A DNA stretch of 64,000 nt. It comes from Thermoactinospora rubra (lineage in GTDB: Bacteria > Actinomycetota > Actinomycetes > Streptosporangiales > Streptosporangiaceae). The translations under genes and the position numbers were made by a program. Below are positions 1-7,794 of the stretch, piece by piece. Where the stretch lies: positions 225,978 through 289,977 of the forward strand of contig NZ_KZ084327.1 in the NCBI RefSeq assembly GCF_002093975.1, written 5' to 3'. Under the pieces are notes generated by a model. It saw nothing but the letters and a program-made list of their open reading frames with translations. It had not been told where the DNA came from and ran no database searches. Each line of letters begins with the position of its first letter. Within the stretch, counting starts at the first letter, position 1.

Positions 1-101
1 TACTCCATCAGCAGCCACGTCCGGGCGCCCACCGTCGCGCTGGCGAAGACGGGCAGGGCGCCGGTGTGGCACCCGTCCGGGTGGTCGCAACCCCTGGGCA
101 C
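1..101 (-). CDS. Sucrase/ferredoxin-like protein, N-terminus only (cut by window edge)
   Basis: Only the first 33 codons lie in the window. The GTG start at 101-99 is chosen because an AGAAGGGA ribosome-binding site lies 5 nt upstream and the reading frame stays open to the edge. The N-terminus contains two cysteines and the stretch GARTWLLMEY, which resembles the TARTWLLLE region of actinobacterial sucrase/ferredoxin-like (thioredoxin-fold 2Fe-2S) proteins. An iron box lies about 30 bp upstream of the start, so an iron-regulated redox role is plausible. The family assignment rests on a short segment. Confidence 0.5.
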   Translation of the reverse strand, partial: MPRGCDHPDGCHTGALPVFASATVGARTWLLME

Positions 102-129
102 GTCGTTCCCTTCTCGTCGGCGGATGAAC

Positions 130-148
130 TTAGGGAAGCCTAACCTAT
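130..148. promoter_or_regulatory. Iron box (IdeR/DmdR1-type operator)
   Basis: TTAGGGAAGCCTAACCTAT matches the actinobacterial iron-box consensus TTAGGTTAGSCTAACCTAA at 16 of 19 positions, including the whole right half. It sits upstream of the leftward sucrase/ferredoxin-like gene. The next gene on the other side ends at 296 in the same orientation, so the box most likely serves only the leftward gene. Confidence 0.7.
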
Positions 149-295
149 TGATCGCGTGGGCGTTGCGGAGATCCCGGGAACACGCCGATGCCCGCCGTGG
201 GTGGCTTGCCGCCGCCCCGGAGCGTGCTCTCCTCAGGGTGCGGGCGAGTCCGAGTGAGGTCAGCGGGAGGGCGGCCCTGGAGGGTGCGGGCGGGG

Positions 296-1810
296 TCAGT
301 GGGGGAGGGCGGCTTCCAGGGCGGCGTGGGCGAGGGGGAGGGCGGCGGCGCGGTCGGCGGGGACGAGGCCCAGGCGCGTACGGCGGTCCAGCAGGTCGTC
401 CACGTCGAGCGCCCCCTCGCACCGCACCGCCCACACCAGCTCTCCCAGCGTGACGCCGAGCCCCGCCTCCTCGGGGAAGCGCCGCGCGAGCTCCCACACC
501 TCCCGCGCCTCGCTCCCGTAGCGCTCGACCAGCCGCCGCGGGACGCCGGCCGCGACAGCCGTACCCCCGGCGCCGACCAACGGCAGCGAGGCGGTCACCG
601 AAGGCCCGGCCGGCACCCCGCGCAGCGCCAGCGCCCGGTCCACCGCGTCCTCGGCCATCCGCCGGTAGGTCGTCAGCTTGCCCCCGACCACGGTCACCAC
701 CCCGCCGGTGTCGAGCACCGCGTGCCGCCGCGACAGGTCGGCCGTCCTGCCGGGAGCCTCCAGCAGCGGCCGCAGCCCCGCGAAGGCCCCCGCCACGTCC
801 GCCCGCGTCAGCGGCGCCTCCAGAACGCCGTTGACGACCTCCAGCAGCGCCGTGACGTCCTCCTCGGGCACCTCCGGCACGTCTGGGACGGGCCCGTCCA
901 CCGGCTCGTCGGTCAGGCCGACGTACACCCGCCCGTCCGGCTGCGGCAGCACCAGCGCGAACCGGTTCACCGTCCCCGGGATCGGCACGTGCAGCCCCGC
1001 GCGCAGCGGCAGGACGCCCGGGCGCAGCACCAGGTGGCTCCCACGGGAGGGCCGCAGCCGGACGTCCGCCAGCCGCCCGGCCCACACGCCCGTGGCGTTG
1101 ACCACCGCACGCGCCCTGATGGTCAGCGCCGACCCGGTCAGCTCGTCGCGCACCTCGGCGCCGCCGGGCGCGAGCCGCAGGGCGCGGCACCGGGTCAGGA
1201 CGCGCGCGCCGCACCAGGCCGCCGTCCGCGCCAGCGCCACCACCAGCCGGGCGTCGTCCACCAGGCGCCCGTCCCACGACAGCAGGGCGCCGCGCAGGCC
1301 GCGCCGCCGTACCGCCGGAGCCGCCTCCAGCGCCCGGGAGGCCGGCAGGCGGGACGGCCCGGGCAGCACGCGGCGCGGAGTGCGCGCGGCGGCCCGCAGC
1401 GCGTCGCCGAGGCGGTAGCCGGTCATCGCCAGCGCCGCCTGGCCGGGCGAGACCGAGGGGACGAGCGGCAGCAGGTACGGCTGGGCCCTGGCCAGGTGCG
1501 GCGCGGTCCGCGTCAGCAGGATGCCCCGCTCGACGGCGCTCTCGTAGGCGACGCCGACCTGTCCCCGCGCCAGGTAGCGCAGCCCGCCGTGGACCATCTT
1601 GGAGCTCCAGCGGGACGTCCCGAAGGCCAGGTCGTGCGCGTCGATCGCGGCCACGGACAGGCCGCGCGAGGCCGCGTCGAGGGCGGCTCCCGCACCGGTC
1701 ACGCCGAGCCCCACGACGAGCACGTCCACGGTCTCCTCCGCGACCCTCTCCAGGTCACGGGCGCGCCTGGCGGCGTTGAGGCGGCTGGCACGGTGGCCGG
1801 CGTCGGTCAT
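296..1810 (-). CDS. glpD: FAD-dependent glycerol-3-phosphate dehydrogenase
   Basis: Oxidises sn-glycerol 3-phosphate to dihydroxyacetone phosphate at the membrane, feeding electrons to quinones. The 504-residue protein has the N-terminal FAD dinucleotide-binding motif GLGVTGAG (residues 34-41), the family signature SSKMVHGGLRYL (69-80) and the late motif VVGGKLTTYR before the C-terminal helical domain; length fits GlpD. The ATG overlaps the TGA of the upstream TetR gene (ATGA), so the two are translationally coupled. With the divergent alkylglycerone-phosphate-synthase-like gene this forms a small glycerol-phosphate/ether-lipid-type redox unit. Confidence 0.9.
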   Translation of the reverse strand: MTDAGHRASRLNAARRARDLERVAEETVDVLVVGLGVTGAGAALDAASRGLSVAAIDAHDLAFGTSRWSSKMVHGGLRYLARGQVGVAYESAVERGILLTRTAPHLARAQPYLLPLVPSVSPGQAALAMTGYRLGDALRAAARTPRRVLPGPSRLPASRALEAAPAVRRRGLRGALLSWDGRLVDDARLVVALARTAAWCGARVLTRCRALRLAPGGAEVRDELTGSALTIRARAVVNATGVWAGRLADVRLRPSRGSHLVLRPGVLPLRAGLHVPIPGTVNRFALVLPQPDGRVYVGLTDEPVDGPVPDVPEVPEEDVTALLEVVNGVLEAPLTRADVAGAFAGLRPLLEAPGRTADLSRRHAVLDTGGVVTVVGGKLTTYRRMAEDAVDRALALRGVPAGPSVTASLPLVGAGGTAVAAGVPRRLVERYGSEAREVWELARRFPEEAGLGVTLGELVWAVRCEGALDVDDLLDRRTRLGLVPADRAAALPLAHAALEAALPH

Positions 1811-2322
1811 GAGCCCTCCAAGTAGGCCTCCAGCAGGGCCGCCAGCTCGGCGTCGAGGTCGTCGAGCGTGACGGGGTCGAGCACGGTGGGCGCCGACAGC
1901 AGGAACGACTGCGCCACCAGCAGCACGGCGCGGGCCTTGCGGAGGTCGCCGAGCATCTCCTCCAGGGCCGCCAGGGCCGCCTCCTGCGTGGCTCCCCGGC
2001 GCCGCAGCAGGTACGGCAGGAGCAGCTCGGGATCCGCCTCGACGATCTTGCGCCACAGCGGGTGCTCCCGCAGCCTCCGCACGCCCGAGACGATGGCCGC
2101 CACCGGGTCGGACCGGTCCACGCCGGCCAGCAGGCGGGTCCACTCGCGCGTCATCAGGTCGGCGACCAGGGTCTTGACGTCCGGCCAGCGCCGGTAGAGC
2201 GTCATGCGCGACACCCCGGCGCGCCGCGCCACGTCCGTCAGGGTCGTCCGGCGCACGCCGTACGCCAGCACGCACTCGCGCGCCGCGTCCAGCACCCCGT
2301 CGGTGTGACGATTTGACGCCAT
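1807..2322 (-). CDS. TetR-family transcriptional regulator
   Basis: 171 residues with an N-terminal helix-turn-helix (about residues 25-52, TLTDVARRAGVSRMTLYRRW) and a TetR-like helical C-terminal domain. It is the first gene of the leftward operon with glpD and is transcribed away from the flavoenzyme gene at 2348. A dyad (TGTGAC-N15-GTCACA) covers its own start codon, so it probably represses itself and the divergent gene. The ligand cannot be told; a glycerolipid or fatty metabolite would suit the neighbours. Confidence 0.85.
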   Translation of the reverse strand: MASNRHTDGVLDAARECVLAYGVRRTTLTDVARRAGVSRMTLYRRWPDVKTLVADLMTREWTRLLAGVDRSDPVAAIVSGVRRLREHPLWRKIVEADPELLLPYLLRRRGATQEAALAALEEMLGDLRKARAVLLVAQSFLLSAPTVLDPVTLDDLDAELAALLEAYLEGS

Positions 2323-2330
2323 ATGTCACA
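2304..2330. promoter_or_regulatory. Putative TetR operator in divergent promoter
   Basis: TGTGAC (2304-2309) and GTCACA (2325-2330) form a 6-bp inverted repeat with 15 bp between; a tighter nested dyad TGAC-N7-GTCA spans 2314-2328. The site overlaps the TetR start codon and ends 17 bp before the ATG of the divergent gene, so one repressor could shut both transcripts. Confidence 0.5.
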
Positions 2331-2347
2331 GTGTAGTGGTGGAACCC

Positions 2348-3895
2348 ATGAACTGGCGCGGCTGGGGCGATCCCGCCAAGGCCCGCGAGCTGCCGGAGAC
2401 GATCGTCACGCTGCTGCACGACCTGCTCGGCGTCCGCGCGCCCGCCTCCCCGGGCGCGAGCCTGGAGGAGGTACGGCTGCCGCCGCCCGCCCTGCCGGAG
2501 CCGGCGCTGGCCGGGCTCGCCGAGGTCGTGGGGCCGCAGCACGTACGGACCGACCACGAGACGCGCGTGCGGCACACCCGGGGCAAGTCGACGCCCGACC
2601 TGTTGCGGATGCGGGCCGGGGACGCCTCCGACGCCCCGGACGCGGTGGTCGCGCCCGGCTCGCACGACGAGGTGCTCGGCGTGCTCGATCTGTGCTCGCG
2701 GGAGCGCGTCGCGGTCGTCCCCTTCGGCGGCGGGACGTCCGTGGTCGGCGGCCTGACGCCGGACCGCTCGGGCTTCGCCGGGGTCGTCGCGCTGGACCTG
2801 GCCCGACTGGACCGCCTCGTGGACGTCGACACCGAGTCGATGGTCGCCACCCTGGAACCGGGCCTGCGCGCGCCCGAGGCCGAACGCCTGCTCGCCGGGC
2901 ACGGCCTGACCCTGGGCCACTTCCCGCAGTCCTTCGAGTACGCCACGCTCGGCGGCTTCGCCGCGGCCCGCTCCAGCGGCCAGGCGTCGGCCGGGTACGG
3001 CCGCTTCGACGACCTGGTGGTGGGCCTCACGGTCGCCACCCCGCGCGGCACGGTCGAGCTGGGCCGCGCGCCCAAGTCGGCCGCCGGACCCGACCTGCGC
3101 CAGGTCTTCCTGGGCTCCGAGGGCGCCTTCGGGGTGATCACCTCGCTCCGGCTGCGGGTACGGCGGCGCCCCGCCGAGCGGCGGTATGAGGGCTGGCGCT
3201 TCCCGTCCTTCGCCGACGGCGCGCGGGCGCTGCGGGCGCTCGCCCAGGAGGGGCCGCTGCCGACCGTGCTGCGGCTGTCGGACGAGACCGAGACCATGAT
3301 CGGCCTGGCCCGGCCCGACGCCATCGGCCGGGGAGGCGACGGATGCCTGGCGATCACCGGCTTCGAGGGGGCGTCGGTCGCCGGGCGCAGGGACGCGGCG
3401 GCGGCCGTCCTGGAGGCCCACGGGGGCGTCCCGCTCGGCCGCGAGCCGGGCGAGGCGTGGGAGCACGGCCGCTTCTCGGCCCCCTACCTGCGCGACTCGC
3501 TGCTGGCCGTGGGCGCGACCGTGGAGACGCTGGAGACGGCCGGCTTCTGGGCGAACCTGCCCCGGCTGTACGACACGGTACGGCTGGCGCTGCTCGGGGC
3601 GCTCGGCGCTCCGCTGGTCATGTGCCACATCTCCCACGTCTACGAGACCGGCGCCTCGCTGTACTTCACCGTGGTCACGCCCGCCGGGCTGGAAGAATGG
3701 GAGCAGGCCAAGCGACAGGTCAGCCGGGCCATCGTCGCGGCGGGCGGCACCGTCACCCACCACCACGGCGTGGGCCGCGACCACAGGGAGGCCTACGCCG
3801 AGGAGATCGGCCCGCTGGGCGTGGACATCCTGCGCGGGATCAAGGCGAGCGTCGATCCCCGAGGCGTGCTCAACCCGGGAGTACTGATCCCGTAA
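2348..3895 (+). CDS. FAD-binding oxidase, alkylglycerone-phosphate-synthase-like
   Basis: A 515-residue vanillyl-alcohol-oxidase-fold flavoprotein. Visible features are the FAD-binding loop PFGGGTSVVGG, the glycine-rich TLGGFAAARSSGQASAGYG segment, LGSEGAFGVIT, and near the C-terminus HHHGVGRDH, which corresponds to the catalytic histidine cluster of alkyldihydroxyacetonephosphate synthase. ATG 2348 is preferred over GTG 2336 because GGTGG lies 5 nt ahead of it. Divergent from TetR-glpD and likely co-regulated. Family membership is clear; whether it makes ether lipids or oxidises a hydroxy acid is not. Confidence 0.8.
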   Translation: MNWRGWGDPAKARELPETIVTLLHDLLGVRAPASPGASLEEVRLPPPALPEPALAGLAEVVGPQHVRTDHETRVRHTRGKSTPDLLRMRAGDASDAPDAVVAPGSHDEVLGVLDLCSRERVAVVPFGGGTSVVGGLTPDRSGFAGVVALDLARLDRLVDVDTESMVATLEPGLRAPEAERLLAGHGLTLGHFPQSFEYATLGGFAAARSSGQASAGYGRFDDLVVGLTVATPRGTVELGRAPKSAAGPDLRQVFLGSEGAFGVITSLRLRVRRRPAERRYEGWRFPSFADGARALRALAQEGPLPTVLRLSDETETMIGLARPDAIGRGGDGCLAITGFEGASVAGRRDAAAAVLEAHGGVPLGREPGEAWEHGRFSAPYLRDSLLAVGATVETLETAGFWANLPRLYDTVRLALLGALGAPLVMCHISHVYETGASLYFTVVTPAGLEEWEQAKRQVSRAIVAAGGTVTHHHGVGRDHREAYAEEIGPLGVDILRGIKASVDPRGVLNPGVLIP

Positions 3896-3914
3896 TCGTC
3901 TAGGATGTGCCGCC

Positions 3915-5531
3915 ATGAGTGGATACGGTCCGCCGGCGGTGCAGGCGCTTCGCGAGGGCGATCCCGCCGCGCTGGGTCCCTACCGGATCGCGGGCCGGCT
4001 GGGGCAGGGCGGCATGGGGACCGTCTTCCTCGCGGAGGGCCCGCAGGGCCCGGTGGCGCTCAAGGTGATCATGCCGCACCTCGCGGCCGATCCCGAGTTC
4101 GTCGAGCGCTTCCGCCGCGAGGTGGCCGCGGCCCGGCGGGTGCGGCGGTTCTGCACCGCGCCGGTGCTCGACAGCCAGCTCGACGTGCCGCCGTTCTGGG
4201 TGGTGACCGAGTACGTCGCGGGCCCCGACCTGGGCCGGGTGCTGCGCGAGAGCGGGCCGCTGGCCAACTCCAACCTCGAGGCGCTGGCCGTGGGGGTGGC
4301 CACCGCGCTGACCGCCATCCACGGCGCCGGGCTGGTCCACTGCGACCTCAAGCCCGGCAACGTCCTGCTGTCGCCGCTGGGGCCGCGGGTGATCGACTTC
4401 GGCATCGCCAGGGCCTTCGACATCGGCGGCGGCAAGACCGTCACCGGGCGGCTGCTGGGCACGCCCGAGTACATGGCGCCGGAGGTCATCAACGCCCACC
4501 ACCTCACCCCGGCCGCCGACATCTTCGCCTGGGGCTGCGTGGTGTACGCGGCGGCGACCGGCCGCTCGCCGTTCGCCGCGCGGACCGTGCCCGAGGCGCT
4601 CATGCGCGTGGTCAACGACCGGCCGTCGCTGGAGGCGATCGAGCCGGGGCTGCGCGAGGTGGTCGCCGCCGCGCTGGAGAAGGAGCCGCGCAACCGGCCC
4701 ACCGCGCAGGACATCGCCTCACGGCTGGTGGGCAGCACCAAGCTGGACGCCGAGGCCCTCGCGGGCACGCTCAGGATCGACCTGGCCTCGCTGAGCGGCG
4801 TGCCGGCCTCCGCGCCGGGGCACACGCCCGCCCCGCCCCGCAAGGGCGGGCGCGGCAAGCTGGCCGCGATCGGCGCGGGCGTGGCCGCGCTGCTGGTGGC
4901 CGTGGCGGTGGGAGCCGCGGTCTGGGGGCTGCCCAAGGGCCCGCCGGCCACCGACGGGGTGCTCTACCAGGACCTCTTCGACGACAAGGAGTCCGGCTGG
5001 AACACCGACGCGGGCGGCGCCTACGACGACGCGGGCGGCACCTTCACCCTCACCAACAACAGCGACAACCCGTCCTGGGCCAGGCCGCCCCTCAACGCCG
5101 TGATCCCCCAGCGGGTCCTGCTGGAGGCCAACGTGTCCAACTTCAGCGGCGACCCCGGGGCCAGGGCCGGGCTGTACTGCAACTTCCTGAACGCCGACAC
5201 CGCCGAGGGCGCCTCCTACGACATGGAGATCCGCCGCGACGGGCGCGCCCGGATCAGGAAGTCGGTCTCCGGCGACGGCTGGGACCTCACCGCCGACGTG
5301 CCGGTCGAGGGCTTCAAGCCGGACAAGGCCAAGCTGCAGGCCGAATGCACGCGGGAGGGCGACAAGGTGCGGCTGGCGCTGTGGGTGAACGGCCGGCTGG
5401 CCGTACAGGCCGAGGACAGCCAGAAGCTGCCGACCGCCCGCCAGCCGACCCTGGGCGTGCAGCTCACGCGCGGCCTGGGGGAGAACGAGGCCAAGGTGAC
5501 GGTCGAGGACTTCACGGTCTCGCACTTCTGA
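3915..5531 (+). CDS. Transmembrane Ser/Thr protein kinase with extracellular sensor domain
   Basis: 538 residues. The N-terminal Hanks kinase domain has the glycine loop GQGGMG, ATP-binding lysine K50, catalytic loop HCDLKPGN (142-149) with Cys in place of the usual Arg, DFG (161-163) and GTPEYMAPE (182-190). The HCD variant removes the arginine that normally contacts the activation-loop phosphate, so control may differ from PknB-type kinases. A single membrane helix lies near residues 316-337, followed by a roughly 190-residue extracellular domain that looks like a lectin/LamG-type beta-sandwich (inference). It is a single gene with a short leader. Confidence 0.88.
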   Translation: MSGYGPPAVQALREGDPAALGPYRIAGRLGQGGMGTVFLAEGPQGPVALKVIMPHLAADPEFVERFRREVAAARRVRRFCTAPVLDSQLDVPPFWVVTEYVAGPDLGRVLRESGPLANSNLEALAVGVATALTAIHGAGLVHCDLKPGNVLLSPLGPRVIDFGIARAFDIGGGKTVTGRLLGTPEYMAPEVINAHHLTPAADIFAWGCVVYAAATGRSPFAARTVPEALMRVVNDRPSLEAIEPGLREVVAAALEKEPRNRPTAQDIASRLVGSTKLDAEALAGTLRIDLASLSGVPASAPGHTPAPPRKGGRGKLAAIGAGVAALLVAVAVGAAVWGLPKGPPATDGVLYQDLFDDKESGWNTDAGGAYDDAGGTFTLTNNSDNPSWARPPLNAVIPQRVLLEANVSNFSGDPGARAGLYCNFLNADTAEGASYDMEIRRDGRARIRKSVSGDGWDLTADVPVEGFKPDKAKLQAECTREGDKVRLALWVNGRLAVQAEDSQKLPTARQPTLGVQLTRGLGENEAKVTVEDFTVSHF

Positions 5532-5555
5532 GCCCTGCGGGGCCTGCGTGAGCCG

Positions 5556-5939
5556 CTAGGCGATCGTCTCGGCCTCCTTCAGCGCGGCGGCCGCCTCCTC
5601 GTGCCTGCCCAGCGCGGTCAGTACGTCCGCCAGGCACCCGAGGCTCACCACCAGCGCCCCGCCGCCGACCGCCCGCGCCACCGACACGGCCTCCAGCGCG
5701 TACGGCAGGGCCTCGGCCGCCCGGCGCCGCCGCAGGAGCAGCCGGGCGGTGGTGCGTAACGACCGGGCGAGCAGGCTCGTGTGCTCGGCGGAGCCGCTGC
5801 GGGCCAGCTCCCGGCTGAGCGCCACCGCGCGCCTCGCCCTGTCGACGGCTCCGCGGCCCCAGCGCGGCCCGGTCGAGGCGTAGGCGAGCAGCGCCTCGAC
5901 CGCCTCGGCACTCGCGGACAGGTGTTCGTCTCGGGCCAT
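5556..5939 (-). CDS. Small TPR-like protein
   Basis: 127 residues, almost entirely amphipathic helices with tetratricopeptide-like spacing (ALPYALEAVSVARAV, LADVLTALGRHEEAAAAL). No signal peptide or catalytic motif. ATG at 5939 has a G-rich stretch ahead of it. It converges on the kinase gene with a 24-bp gap and is divergent from the metallophosphoesterase. Probably a protein-protein adaptor; partner unknown. Confidence 0.6.
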   Translation of the reverse strand: MARDEHLSASAEAVEALLAYASTGPRWGRGAVDRARRAVALSRELARSGSAEHTSLLARSLRTTARLLLRRRRAAEALPYALEAVSVARAVGGGALVVSLGCLADVLTALGRHEEAAAALKEAETIA

Positions 5940-6059
5940 GACCACCCCCAGCCCTGGAGGGTCGAGAGTATCGCGCCGTGCGCGGGGATGCACGAAGAGT
6001 TTCGATCCAAGGCCCCGGGACGGCTGCGCCCCAGGCGAAGATCGCGTAAAGATATCCCC

Positions 6060-7547
6060 ATGGTCGATGTGGCGGCGGAGCGGGGGAAGCGGGCCTCCTC
6101 CCGCGTGTCGGAGGCGGGCGCGGGCTGGCGGTGCCAGGAGATCGGCACCTTCGCCGGGCTGCGGCCCAACGAGCGGAGCTTCTCCTGGCTCAACCTGGCC
6201 ACCCTGTGGCGCTCCCGCAACGAGATCCTCGCCGGGCTGTTCGGCGACCCCTCGGGCGAGGTACGCAGGCGGTGGATGGAGACCCAGCGCGCCCGGGGCG
6301 TCGACGCGGACCTGCGGATCCGGCCCCCGGTCGGGGACAGCTTCTCCTTCCTGCTGCTGGGGGACCCGGGAGAGGGGGACGCCTCGCAGTACGCGGTGGT
6401 GCCCGGCATGCTCAAGATCGGGCAGGACACCTCCTTCGCCGTGATCGCCAGCGACGTCGTCTACCCGACGGGGTCGGCCAACGAGTACTGCGACAAGTTC
6501 TTCCGCCCCTACCAGGACTACCGTGCCCCCGTCTACGCCATCCCCGGCAACCACGACTGGTACGACGGCCTCGGCGGCTTCATGCGGGTCTTCTGCGACG
6601 CGCCGCCGCTGAAGCCCAAGCCGGACCGCGGACTGCGCGGGCTGCTGTGGCGGCGGCCCGAGAAGATCGACGAGCCGGCCCTGGCGGAGGCGCGCAAGCT
6701 GCGCGGCCGGCCCGAGCAGCAGGCCGTCCAGCCCGCGCCGTACTGGGCGATCGAGACGCCGAGCCTGCTGGTCGTGGGCGTCGACACGGGGATCAGGGGC
6801 GAGATCGACGCCGAGCAGGCCGCGTGGCTGCGCCGTACCTCCCTGGACCCGAGGCCCAAGGTGCTGGTCACAGGCAAGCCGATCTACCGGCGCAACGACT
6901 ACGCCCCCTCGCCGCTGGAGGGCGGGGGGACGGTCGACGACATCGTCCGCGACCCCGCGCACCGCTACGTGGCCGCCATCGGCGGGGACGTGCACAACTA
7001 CCAGCGCTACCCGGTCAAGGTGGGGGACCGGGTGATCCAGTACCTCGTGGCCGGCGGGTCGGGGGCGTTCATGCACGCCACGCACACGATCAGCCGGGTG
7101 GACGTCGCGGGGGTGCGGGAGGAGGACTACCGCTGCTACCCGCTGCGGGGCGACTCGCTGTCGTTCTACAGCCAGCTGTACGCCAGGCGGCTGCGGATGA
7201 GGTGGCTGTACCTGACGCCGCAGGAGGCCGTGTGCATCATGGCCGAGCGGATCGGGATCAAGCCGGTGCGCCCGGTGGAGCATCCGGTCAGGATCACGCG
7301 GCGGATGCGCTGGGCGGCGCGCGTCCTCGGTGCCTGGCCGTGGCCGTTACGCCTGCCGGTGGACAGGGTGTTCCACCGGTTCCTGTCGGAGCTGTCGGAC
7401 TGGGACACCCCGCCGTTCTTCAAGAGCTTCCTGCACTTGTCGGTGACGCCGGACACGTTGACGATCAGGTGCTTCGCGGCGACGGGCTGCCTGCCGCAGG
7501 AGGTGGACCCGCCCGTGGAGGACGAGGTCGTCATCCCTCTGCGGTGA
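6060..7547 (+). CDS. Metallophosphoesterase
   Basis: A 495-residue calcineurin-like phosphoesterase. Metal-site motifs appear in the expected order: GDPGEGD (101-107), SDVVYPTG (131-138, standing for GDxxYxxG), GNHDWYDG (163-170) and GGDVHNYQR (308-316). The C-terminal part has basic, amphipathic segments (VRITRRMRWAARVLG) that could touch the membrane. The ATG at 6060 is the first in-frame start after the upstream stop of the divergent gene; the ribosome site is weak. Substrate unknown. Confidence 0.8.
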   Translation: MVDVAAERGKRASSRVSEAGAGWRCQEIGTFAGLRPNERSFSWLNLATLWRSRNEILAGLFGDPSGEVRRRWMETQRARGVDADLRIRPPVGDSFSFLLLGDPGEGDASQYAVVPGMLKIGQDTSFAVIASDVVYPTGSANEYCDKFFRPYQDYRAPVYAIPGNHDWYDGLGGFMRVFCDAPPLKPKPDRGLRGLLWRRPEKIDEPALAEARKLRGRPEQQAVQPAPYWAIETPSLLVVGVDTGIRGEIDAEQAAWLRRTSLDPRPKVLVTGKPIYRRNDYAPSPLEGGGTVDDIVRDPAHRYVAAIGGDVHNYQRYPVKVGDRVIQYLVAGGSGAFMHATHTISRVDVAGVREEDYRCYPLRGDSLSFYSQLYARRLRMRWLYLTPQEAVCIMAERIGIKPVRPVEHPVRITRRMRWAARVLGAWPWPLRLPVDRVFHRFLSELSDWDTPPFFKSFLHLSVTPDTLTIRCFAATGCLPQEVDPPVEDEVVIPLR

Positions 7548-7588
7548 CCTCCCGCCGACGCGGGTGCGGGCCGCACGGGACCTTCTTG

Positions 7589-7610
7589 CCCGCCGGTGGT
7601 GCGGGTTTTT
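7589..7610 (+). terminator. Rho-independent terminator
   Basis: CCCGC-CGGTGGT-GCGGG stem-loop followed directly by TTTTT, about 40 bp after the metallophosphoesterase stop. Confidence 0.6.
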
Positions 7611-7626
7611 GCTCGGGGCGCGGCGC

Positions 7627-7772
7627 GCTCTGGACTGAGGAGCGCTGAGGGCGTTCAACGCCCGAAGCGCGACGAGGGAAGAGCGCGCCTTCCCGGCGCC
7701 CCGAGCACGTCGCGCCTCCGGCGCGACCATGAACACAGCGCCCCGAGCACGTCGCGCCTCCGGCGCGACCAT
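7627..7772 (+). repeat. Hairpin-bearing interspersed repeat (copy A) plus 35-bp tandem duplication
   Basis: Positions 7627-7683 align without gaps to 40952-41008: both begin GCTCTGGAC(T/C)GAGGAGCG, contain a central inverted repeat (here GGGCGT-TCA-ACGCCC) and end CGCGACGAGGGAAGAG. The stem differs between copies but remains paired. The tail resembles the one after copy B (CGAGCACG..., then an ATGA). Here the tail is duplicated: a 35-bp unit occurs at 7696-7730 and 7738-7772 with period 42. Confidence 0.7.
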
Positions 7773-7794
7773 AAGCAGGCGCGACAATGGGCAC

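Noticed and set aside
296..3916. A 1206-codon open frame on the minus strand
   Set aside because: Only its last 504 codons (from 1810) are glpD; the rest is the GC-rich antisense shadow of the 2348-3895 gene. Other very long frames (16562-20512, 53990-56722, 56005-57546) likewise contain a real gene plus shadow.
7729..7794. N-terminal extension of the polymerase from ATG 7729
   Set aside because: The 22 extra residues are encoded by the repeat tail and have no ribosome site; the homologous-looking protein begins at 7795.
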